Source of the DNA: Amphibalanus amphitrite
Lineage: Eukaryota > Arthropoda > Thecostraca > Balanomorpha > Balanidae
Reading direction: 5' to 3'
Length of the DNA stretch: 64,000 bases
NCBI RefSeq assembly: GCF_019059575.1
Contig: NW_024883487.1
Coordinates: 19,610 to 83,609 of the forward strand
Numbering within the stretch: the first letter of the stretch is position 1; every line of letters begins with the position of its first letter. The notes below the pieces were generated by a model. The model was not told where the DNA came from. It saw only the letters and a list, made by a program, of their open reading frames with translations, and made no database searches. A program made the position numbers and the translations under genes. Below are positions 1 to 8,159 of the stretch, piece by piece.

Positions 1-3000
1 GGAGGAGTCATGACCCTAGTGCGGGACCAACTACCGTACTCGCGGACCACGCCTCGGTATGCGCCAACTGAACCAGACGAAGAGACCTACATCACGGCCA
101 CAGAGCTTCACCCGCAGGGAACACCGTCAATAACCGTTGTCAACCTGTACTCACCTCCAGCAAGGTGGGTGGCAGGGCAAGGCACCCAAGCCCAACCGTT
201 CCAGCCTGCCCGCATCTCCCTTCCTCCGAGATGCGTCATCGCAGGCGATCTCAACGCTCACGCCCACGTATGGGACCCACACCAACCAGAAGACGCGATG
301 GGCCACGAAGTCGAGGACTGGTCGATCGACGCCTCACTGACCATCCTGAACGACGGCTCGGCCACGCGCATCAACCCAGCCACGGGCGGCCTGTCGACGC
401 CGGATGTTACCCTGGCGACCGCTGCCGTGGCGAGAGGAACAACCTGGGAGATCGGCGAGACGATGGGATCGGACCACCTCCCGATCACGACGAGCATCCC
501 TGTAGCTCCACCGAAGCCGCAGCGCCGAGGAAGAGGCCGCCTGTCCCTGAGGAAGGCAGACTGGCAGGAGTACCGCAGGACCTTCGACGGCATCACAGGC
601 CGCTGGTACGACCACGGAGACCTGACGGCGAGCGAACTCGACAAACGACTCACCGCAGCCATCACCCGCGCCGCGCGCCGCACCATCCCACACGGAAACG
701 GCGGAAGGACCAGGGAGCCGTTCTGGAGCGAGGCGTGCGACGAAGCAATCGCGATCAGGAAAGAAGCTCGCGCTAAGGTGGCCGCGCCAAACCATACCGC
801 CGAAGACGTCCGGGACTACCAACAAGCAAGGAAGAACGCGGACACGGTCCTGCGCGAGGAAAAGACAAGCTTCCTGCGCAAGCGCATCGCGGAACTGGGG
901 CCCAACACCGACCTCTGGAGCCTCATCCGCACCCTGGACGGACGCAAACCTCCGGCGAAACCAGCAGAGCCCCTCAACCGCGCTGGCCCACCTGGCCGCC
1001 CAGCTCGACCAGCAGTGACAGATAGGGAGAAGGCCAACGCCCTATGCCAGGCATATGCGGCAGTATCCCGGATCCCACACAACAAACAAGAGGATCGCGA
1101 CATCAAGCTGGAGGCGCGCGCTGCAGTGAGTGCCTGCGCATGCGACGCCCAACGCAGTGGACCGTGCGCGCCATTCACACCCGCCGAACTCGACGCAGCC
1201 CTGGACAAGCTCCAGAACGGGAAGAGCCCGGGACCGGACGGCGTACCCAACGAGCTGCTGAAGCAGATAAGCCCAACAGGCAAGACTCTCCTCCTGGCCC
1301 TGATCAACAAGTCCTGGACAGCAGCGGACGTCCCGGCCAGCTGGAGAACAGCAGAAATCGTAGCCATCCCCAAGAAAGGCAAGCCGCCGTCAGAGCTGTC
1401 CAGTTATCGCCCGATCAGCCTGCTCTCCACCACAAGCAAGCTCGCAGAGCGGATGATCCAGGCCCGGCTGCAGCACTGGCTCGAGACGAGAGGGAAGCTC
1501 AACCCCAACCAAGCCGGTTTCCGCAGAGGTCGCTCCACCATGGACCAGCTCGGCCGAATATCCCAACAGATATTCGACGCGTTCGAGGAGAAGAAACCTC
1601 ACCGGGCGGTCATGGTACTGCTGGACTTCGCAAGAGCCTACGACCGAGTCTGGAGGGCCGCCCTGCTCTGCAAGATGGCTCGGCTGGGAGTCCCCGGCTG
1701 CTTCATCAAGTGGCTGAGGGCCTTCCTGTCGGACAGGCGCGCCCGCGTCCGCTGGGGCGCTGCCCGCTCAGACCTCAGGGTCTTCCAGGAGGGCCTCCCC
1801 CAGGGCAGCGTGCTGGCGCCGCTCCTATGGCTGGTCTACGTTAATGACATCGACGTAGCAATGCCGGAGCGCGTCTCGCGGTCCCTGTTCGCGGACGACG
1901 TGGCGCTGCTGGCATGCGCCCCCACTGCCAGAGAGTGCGACGCCCTCCTCCAGCCCTGCCTGGACGCGGTGGACACGTGGCTGCGACGCTGGAAAGTCAT
2001 GCCCAGCGTGACGAAGTGCACCGCCACCCTGTTCACTCTCGACCCAAGAGAGAGCGGAGGGAAGGTCAAGCCGCACCTGACGCTGCGCGGAGAGGAGCTG
2101 CCCTACTCCCGCAACCCGACCTTCCTGGGCATCAAGTTTGACCCCCAACTCACCTTCGCGGACCACATCGACGACCTGAAAGCTAAGATGTCTCGACGGA
2201 GGCGATGCCTACAGGCACTGGCCGGAAAGACCTGGGGAAGCCACCGCCGAACCATCAGAGCGGCCTACATCGGCTATATCCGGGCCCTATTCGACTACGG
2301 CGCCGCCGTCTTCGGGACATACGCCGCCCCGTCGGTAAGAGGACGCCTCGAAGCCGAGCAAAACAAGTGCGCCCGCGTCATCACCGGCTGCCTACGTGCG
2401 ACCCGGAAGGACGCCCTCCTGGCCGAGGCTGGTCTCCCGACACTCTCGCTTCGGGCCCTACAGCTGGCAGGCACGGAGTACCAGCGTGTAATCCGCCTGC
2501 CCCCGAGCGACCCGGGCAAGTCCCTCTTCCGAAAGGAGGTACAGCCGCGCCTCCAACACCGAGCCTACAAGGCATGGCAAAGAACATGCAACGACGCCAC
2601 CGCCGCGGGAAGACCACCGCCCAAGCCACCAGACGAGACTGCAGCACTCCCTCACCGACCGTGCCTCAGGAGGGTCGGCAAGTGGCTCGCCGAGGAGGCA
2701 GGAATCGAGGAGCTCCCGGTGGAGCCCATGGCGTTCTACAGCTGCGACCCGCCATGGCTGGGCCACCGCGGCGGCACCACCTTCAGGGTAGACCTGCCCG
2801 TGGCCACCCGCCGGTCGGACCCGCCTGCAGTCCGCAGGGAAGCTGCCCTGCGAGCCATTGCAGAGCTCCCGCAACCGGATATTACAATCTGGTCGGACGG
2901 CTCGGCTCGCGGCGGGATGGAACAGGGCGGCGCAGGCGCGCTGATCCAGTTTCACCACCTCAACAAAGAAGAAACCGTGCGCGCTCCTGCAGGGGCGGTC

Positions 3001-3738
3001 TGCTCCAGCTTGAGAGCAGAGCTGACCGCCATGCGCGAGGCGCTCGCGGCTGTGGCCGGCCTGGAGGAAGGGGAGCTAGCATCAATCAAGTCGGTCCGCC
3101 TCCTCACCGACTCAAGGTCTGGGCTACAACTACTCGGCCGCGGCCCAGCTAGCCAGACCATGGCTCTGGCCGCCGAGGTCTGGAGGCTGCTGAACACCCT
3201 CGCCGAGAACGGCACCGAGACGGTGCTCCAGTGGGTGCCAGGCCATGCCGGGCTGGACGGCAACGAGACCGCCGACCGCCTGGCTGGCGAGGCCGCGGCG
3301 GGCGACCAAGATAGCGCACCGATTGACCTATCGAGTGCGCGGGCCGCCGTCACGCGCCATGTCCGGGAGCTGTCGCGACGGAGGACAACCGCTGCCCACC
3401 CGCACCCGGACCCCACGCCTGGCCACGACTCCCTGGCGCGCTGGGGGTCGGTGACGCTGTCCCAGCTGAGGACCGGCACATCACCGCTGACCCGCGACAC
3501 ACTCTACAAGATTGGCCTGGCAGCCAACGACGAATGCCCCGCGTGCGGGGAGCCCGACAGCGTGACGCACCTGCTGACCGATTGTCCGGCCTATGAGGCG
3601 GCCCGCCGCCGCCGCTGGGGTGTCGACCCTCGCCTGGTCGACGTCCTCGGCGGCCCGGCGGCGAGGGTCGTCGACTTCATCGAGGGTGTCGGGCGGACCG
3701 AGCCGCCGCTCGACCCGCCTGCGCCGCCGCCCCCCTGA
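1..3738 (+). CDS. ORF2-type polyprotein: APE endonuclease (partial), reverse transcriptase, RNase H
   Basis: This is the replication protein of element A. The frame is open from base 1 (Gly-Gly-Val before the ATG at 10), and GGV-TLVRD matches an internal endonuclease strand, so the ATG at 10 is not the true start. The C-terminal half of the APE domain follows (PDVTL, GSDHLPI near 470). A Cys-rich spot (near 1133-1165) precedes the RT. RT motifs are YRPISLL, LLDFARAYDR (near 1620), GLPQGSVLAPLL and FADD (near 1888). RNase H has IWSDGS (near 2890), LTDSRSG and WVPGHAGLDGNETAD (near 3232). A terminal CPACG...H...C knuckle lies near 3538. The order EN-RT-RNase H-CCHC is that of I/R1/Ingi-type non-LTR elements. 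The frame has no stops over 1245 codons, so the copy is young. Clade assignment needs a tree. Confidence 0.9.
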   Translation, partial: GGVMTLVRDQLPYSRTTPRYAPTEPDEETYITATELHPQGTPSITVVNLYSPPARWVAGQGTQAQPFQPARISLPPRCVIAGDLNAHAHVWDPHQPEDAMGHEVEDWSIDASLTILNDGSATRINPATGGLSTPDVTLATAAVARGTTWEIGETMGSDHLPITTSIPVAPPKPQRRGRGRLSLRKADWQEYRRTFDGITGRWYDHGDLTASELDKRLTAAITRAARRTIPHGNGGRTREPFWSEACDEAIAIRKEARAKVAAPNHTAEDVRDYQQARKNADTVLREEKTSFLRKRIAELGPNTDLWSLIRTLDGRKPPAKPAEPLNRAGPPGRPARPAVTDREKANALCQAYAAVSRIPHNKQEDRDIKLEARAAVSACACDAQRSGPCAPFTPAELDAALDKLQNGKSPGPDGVPNELLKQISPTGKTLLLALINKSWTAADVPASWRTAEIVAIPKKGKPPSELSSYRPISLLSTTSKLAERMIQARLQHWLETRGKLNPNQAGFRRGRSTMDQLGRISQQIFDAFEEKKPHRAVMVLLDFARAYDRVWRAALLCKMARLGVPGCFIKWLRAFLSDRRARVRWGAARSDLRVFQEGLPQGSVLAPLLWLVYVNDIDVAMPERVSRSLFADDVALLACAPTARECDALLQPCLDAVDTWLRRWKVMPSVTKCTATLFTLDPRESGGKVKPHLTLRGEELPYSRNPTFLGIKFDPQLTFADHIDDLKAKMSRRRRCLQALAGKTWGSHRRTIRAAYIGYIRALFDYGAAVFGTYAAPSVRGRLEAEQNKCARVITGCLRATRKDALLAEAGLPTLSLRALQLAGTEYQRVIRLPPSDPGKSLFRKEVQPRLQHRAYKAWQRTCNDATAAGRPPPKPPDETAALPHRPCLRRVGKWLAEEAGIEELPVEPMAFYSCDPPWLGHRGGTTFRVDLPVATRRSDPPAVRREAALRAIAELPQPDITIWSDGSARGGMEQGGAGALIQFHHLNKEETVRAPAGAVCSSLRAELTAMREALAAVAGLEEGELASIKSVRLLTDSRSGLQLLGRGPASQTMALAAEVWRLLNTLAENGTETVLQWVPGHAGLDGNETADRLAGEAAAGDQDSAPIDLSSARAAVTRHVRELSRRRTTAAHPHPDPTPGHDSLARWGSVTLSQLRTGTSPLTRDTLYKIGLAANDECPACGEPDSVTHLLTDCPAYEAARRRRWGVDPRLVDVLGGPAARVVDFIEGVGRTEPPLDPPAPPPP

Positions 3739-3778
3739 GCGGGCTGGCGGCGGGATGCAGAAGAAGAAGAAGAAGAAG
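1..3778 (+). mobile_element. Non-LTR retrotransposon A (5' end outside window)
   Basis: The element runs in from the left edge and ends in an (AAG)n tail at about 3759-3778. The array sequence resumes at 3779 at the point where other units read ...gggag/gtcagtgg. A microsatellite tail rather than poly(A) is typical of I-like non-LTR groups. The left target-site duplication cannot be seen. The 3' UTR is only about 20 nt before the tail. Confidence 0.9.
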
Positions 3779-4021
3779 GTCAGTGGTGTACTGGTGTCTG
3801 ACATAGACCAGCGGACAGGGGGAGGGGAGAGGGAGAGGAGTCTGGTGGCGCAGAAGGACCGTTCCGCGCTTGAAAGTGGACATATCTGAGGACCGTTCCG
3901 CGCGCGCTGACACTGCCTCTAGAACCGTTCTGCGAGCAGTCAGACATGCAGACCGGATTGATGTTTTGAAACTTTGACATAATAAACTTTAATTATTTCG
4001 ACACAGGTACTCTAACCGCAC

Positions 4022-4810
4022 GTGTTTTTTTATATCGCGGACAAAAAAGTGGGGATTGTTAGGGTTAAGCAGGGAGTCACCGATGTTAGATCCCTCTCTG
4101 GGTCCTTTTATAGGTCACGGTCCTGACCCGAGATAGCTGAGCTGTGTCGCAGCCCTGACCTCAGGGCTCAGACAGCTGAGCTGTGCACGCCGTCGGCTCG
4201 GCCGTCAGTCGCCACAGCCGCTGACGCCAGTGTCCAAACAGCTCCAAACAATATCCGGCCCTGTATAGCAGGATAAGCCATCAGAGGCGGGAGTGATCAA
4301 TGGAGGGACGCGAAACACTAACGCCAAGGGGATGACAACTGCTGAGGAATAAAGAAACTACATGAGATGATGTTTTTCGTACTCCAGCGTAGTACGAAAA
4401 ACATCATCTCACGCTCTCAGTCCCAGCGGATAAAAACAACACCTAAGAAAGAAACTACATGCAGGTACACTGGGAACACGTCATGCTGGAGTTGACGTGT
4501 TCCCAGCCCGTCCTGTACCATGCAGCCCGTTCCGGTGACCACTCCCGCCTCTGATGGCTTATCCTGCTATACAGGGCCGGATATTGTTTGGAGCTATTTG
4601 GACACTGGCGTCAGCGGCTGTGGCGACTGACGGCCGAGCCGACGGCGTGCACAGCTCAGCTGTCTGAGGTCAGGGCTGCGACACAGCTCAGCTATCTCGG
4701 GTCAGGACCATGACCCCCTATGAAAAGACCCAGAGAGGGATCTAACATCGGTGACTCCCTGCTTAACCCTAACAATCCCTACTTTTTTCTCCGCGCTATA
4801 AAAAAACACA
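4022..4810. repeat. Palindrome of unit L1 (PLE terminal-repeat arms, inverted)
   Basis: The left arm 4022-4299 is the near-exact reverse complement of the right arm 4536-4810. Both contain a single ttagggtt and the gatccctctctgggtc block. The loop of about 235 nt holds a second small stem, ggaacacgtca/tgacgtgttcc. The arm next to the PLE (4894-5165) is a third copy. Penelope-like elements are known to carry terminal repeats in direct or inverted orientation, so I read these arms as PLE terminal repeats; that is inference. Confidence 0.8.
4351..4460. repeat. 84-bp hairpin insert with 13-bp flanking duplication
   Basis: The insert is 4364-4447, flanked by aaagaaactacat at 4351-4363 and 4448-4460. 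Short units have a single uninterrupted copy of that 13-mer. The first 47 nt (4364-4410) fold into a perfect 20-bp stem with a loop of about 7 nt. No ORF and no poly(A) are seen. It could be a small retroposed RNA or a tiny transposon. I do not recognise the family. Confidence 0.75.
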
Positions 4811-5270
4811 TGCGAGTTATAAAAAAAAACACATCCCTATCAACCAGTCCCTATCAACCAGTTAATTAATTCGACACAGGTACTCTAACCGCATGTGTTT
4901 TTTATATCGCGGACAAAAAAGTGGGGATTGTTAGGGTTAAGCAGGGAGTCACCGATGTTAGATCCCTCTCTGGGTCCTTTCATAGGTCACGGTCCTGACC
5001 CGAGATAGCTGAGCTGTGTCGCAGCCCTGACCTCAGACAGCTGAGCTGTGCACGCCGTCGGCTCGGCCGTCAGGCGCCACAGCCGCTGACGCAAGTGTCC
5101 AAACAGCTCCAAACAATATCCGGCCCTGTATAGCAGGATAAGCCATCAGAGGCGGGAGTGATCAATTGAGAGACGCGAAACACTAACGCCAAGGGGATGA
5201 CAACTGCTGAGGAATAAAGAAACTACATGCAGGTACACTGGGAACACGTCATGCTGGAGTTGACATGTTC

Positions 5271-7240
5271 CCCGCACTGGCACTTATACTGATAGACCAG
5301 CCCAGCCTTCTCTTTGATCCCTAATTTGTCCTTGGGTTTGACGAGCCTAGCACTAAGGTTCGCTGCAGGTCTCGTGCTGACCTTCGCGTAGGGTCGGAGG
5401 ACGCGCGTGACCTGTTCACTCACCCCCTGGATGTAAGGGATGCTTACATAAACCCGTTTGTCCTCCTCCTGTTCCCTGCCTACCCGTTCAGAACCACCAC
5501 CCTCTCCCATGCGTAGTCGTTCTCTATTTTTTACCCGCCTGTGGATACGGCGCACCATTCGCTTTGGGTAGTGGTTCCTCACCAGTGCCCGTTCTATCTT
5601 CCCTGTCTCGCGTTCCTCGTCCTCAGGTGTTGTCGTGAGTCGTGATGCCCGTGTGAAAAGTGTCTGTGGGACTGATGCCTTGTGCTGTGAGCTGTGGTGT
5701 GATTCATAGTGAAGGTATTTGTCCGTATGAGTTGCTTTCCTGAACACCTCGGTCTTCATGGTCCCCCCTCCCAGTCTATGTACCTTTACATCCAAAAAAG
5801 GTAAGGATCCCTCCTTTTCCTCCTCGAGCGTGAATTCAATCCTCTCGTGCTGAGCGTTGAGGTGGTCGAGTAGTTCACCTACCTGATCTTTCTTTAAGAT
5901 CACGAACGTGTCATCTACGTAGCGTCTCCACAGTTTCACTGGGTGTGGAAACGACTGGAGTGCACTGGATTCGAACGATTCCATGAACAAGTTGGCCACC
6001 ACAACGCTCACTGGCCGTGCCCCACTTTTGCTTAAAGAACTTTCCGTTAACCCTAAAGTAAGTAGTACCCAAACAGAGCCGTAACAATTTTATGATATCC
6101 TCGACCTCCAGTGCTGTTTCCGCTCTTACCTTGCTTTCCTCATCCAAAAACTCTTCTTCGAGTCTCTGGCGTGCTACTTCACATGCTGCCTCTGTCGGTA
6201 CCGATGTGAACAGCGCTTTGACGTCAAAAGAAACCATGGTCTCATCGTCACTGAGCGTAACATCTCGTAAACTCTCTTTGAAACTCGCCGTGTCCTTGAC
6301 ATGATGTTCAGACTTGCCTACCAGAGGAGATAATATGCTAGCTAAATGTTTGGACAGCTGGTACGTTACACTGCCTATGCTAGACACGATGGAACGTAGC
6401 GGAACGCCCTGCTTGTGCACCTTCGGTAGCCCATAAAGCAATGGCGGAGTCGGGTCCGACGGGTACAGTTTTAGATACGTTTTTCTGTCCAATTTGCCCT
6501 GTTGTTCTAAGTCCTTTAGCGCCCCCCTTACCTCTCGTGTGTACCTACCGGTTGGGTCCCTATCCAGTTCAGTGTACGTGTCGTGATCCCCTATTAGTGT
6601 TTCTAACCTACTTTGATACTGCTCACAGGTCATCACACATACAGATCTACCCTTATCTGCAGGTAAAATCATAATATCTTGCCTATCTTGTAGGTCACGT
6701 AACGCTTTCCACTCCCCCTTACTGAGATTTTTGCTTTGCGGGGGACGGAAGGAATTGAGAGCTTTGGTGACCTCGAATCTAAGCCTATTCGCTACATCCG
6801 GTGTTACATCGTCTGAACGGCACACACTTTCGACCGCCGAAACAAAATCCGCGACTGGAACGCTTGTCGGCGTCGGTACAAAATTGAGCCCTTTACGTAG
6901 CACACTGACCTCATCGTCACTTAGGCTTACCCCAGACAGATTGACCACCCACTTATCTCCATTGTCCTCCCCCTGTCCACCAGTCTCCTCCTGCTCACCG
7001 GTCTCCTGTCTGTCCTCCTGCTTACCAGTCTCCTGGCCACCGGTCTCCTGCTCACTGGTCGTGAGCAGGATACATACCTCGTGGTGGTATGTATTTTGGT
7101 AGGTGTTTGAGACGTTTGAGACGTATTGTCTTGTATTTTAATGCATTTTAAAGCACGGCTGACCAAGGGAGCAGAAGCTTCCGAAAGCTACCGAATCAAT
7201 ATACGCATTACTGGTGTCGAAGAATTGGTTCCTAAATAAA
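5271..7240 (-). pseudogene. Penelope-like element RT, defective copy in L1
   Basis: This is the reverse transcriptase of a Penelope-like element. Diagnostic segments are LRKGLNFVPTP, ILPADKGRSV, LYGLPKVHK, VSFDVKALFTSVP and YVDDTFVILKK. Three defects are visible. First, the frame shifts near 6010 because about 11 nt are missing just after FKQKWGTA, so the SVVVANLFMES segment lies in the other frame (6948-5911 versus 6011-5223). Second, the reading ends at VYQYKCQCG, where the GIY-YIG endonuclease normally begins, and runs straight into terminal-repeat DNA. Third, no ATG precedes the RT; the frame is open back to about 7140 through an acidic QETG/QE repeat. The copy is dead for RT and EN. Confidence 0.9.
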
Positions 7241-7362
7241 CAACTCTACATTGCTGTACAGCTAATACGCTTTTCACCTGGTGGCCAGTAGAGGAACTAA
7301 CAGTTACTACAACTGACCGTCAGAAGCACCCAACACACACCGTGCCGCTCCCAGTAACATAC

Positions 7363-7484
7363 CAGGATGTAGACCCCAGTCGGGCAGCGCTCCGGCGTCC
7401 GGTAGTCGCAGCTGGTCCAGCAGTGACAGCAGCCGGCCGGCGCTGCCCTCCGGCGCCGTCCGACAGGCGTTCACGGCCACCACC
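7363..7484 (-). pseudogene. Exon-like segment X3 (unit L1)
   Basis: On the minus strand a 122-nt stretch is bounded by gtccgtcag (acceptor-like) and gtatgt (donor-like). It reads VVAVNACRTAPEGSAGRLL and ends ALPDWGLHP in one open frame. The composition looks like real protein, but I do not recognise it. It starts and ends with one split-codon base, which does not join in phase to X1, so another exon would be needed between them if they belong to one gene. The 116-codon ORF of another frame over this region is a shadow. Confidence 0.45.
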
Positions 7485-7780
7485 CTGACGGACAGACGTT
7501 ACACGGTCAGCAGAGAGCCGACACTCGGTCAGCGGACAGTGGCGTTGGGTCACCGGATGGCAGAGCATCGCCGCAGCACACAGACCAGACAGGACTGTGC
7601 CGACAACGCAACCCCGTTGGAGTAACATGACCCTAATAAATGCACCGAAAATGCTCTGGTCTGTCTCCATTACTTATAATAATAAAAAAATGAAAGAACA
7701 ACTGAGATGAGGGAAAGGAGTGAGGCGTCTGTTAGGGTCCCCGTGCAATACGCCCGGTGCGGTGACTGACCTCTGCGCCG

Positions 7781-7903
7781 CTAGCTGGAGAGCTGGTTAA
7801 CCCGGCTGACGACCTTCTGTACCTCCTCGGCGGAGAGCGGGTGGCCGTTGGTGGCCCGCCGCAGCCCGTCCCGGTAGCCGGCCGCCCCATCCGGCGGCAC
7901 GCC
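7781..7903 (-). pseudogene. Exon-like terminal segment X2 with stop (unit L1)
   Basis: After a ctccccag acceptor on the minus strand, 40 codons read GVPPDGAAGYRDGLRRATNG and end VSRVNQLSS, then TAG. X1 upstream on the minus strand ends at a codon boundary, and X2 begins at one, so the two splice in phase. The repeat would therefore carry the 3' end of a gene. The gene family is not recognised. Confidence 0.5.
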
Positions 7904-8159
7904 CTGGGGAGTCATAGCATAACACTCAGGCAGGTTCAGGTTTCAGTCCGACACACAGAACCGTCCGGCGACACGCCCTGGGGGCGACATATGGGCGCGC
8001 TCAGGGCTCAGGTACAGGTCTCGCGAGATTAAGCGGTAGGTTTTGCACTTTTACATTTCCGGTTATATCTCAGAAACTAATCGATCTACGATGAAGCCAT
8101 TTTACACGATCATGGCCGGCTTGTTACCCAACAAGTCGATCGCATCTTCAACACTTAAA

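Noticed and set aside
4060..4075. Telomere-like ttagggtt in each arm
   Set aside because: A single occurrence per arm, no tandem telomeric repeat, so not evidence of a telomeric location.
4364..4410. CRISPR repeat or bacterial terminator
   Set aside because: The hairpin recurs at unit spacing without spacers, in clearly eukaryotic repeat DNA.
4300..4540. Hammerhead ribozyme in the PLE terminal repeats
   Set aside because: Such ribozymes are known in PLEs, but I found no CUGANGA...GAAA core with a fitting cleavage site on either strand; ctgaggaataaagaaac is only a partial look-alike. A covariance-model search would settle it.
6731..7102. 123-codon Ser/Pro-rich plus-strand ORF
   Set aside because: Antisense shadow of the PLE N-terminal repeat region, present wherever the PLE is.
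7320..7670. 116-codon minus-strand ORF conserved in all units
   Set aside because: It runs in a different frame from X3 and shows no protein-like pattern; conservation follows from unit duplication.
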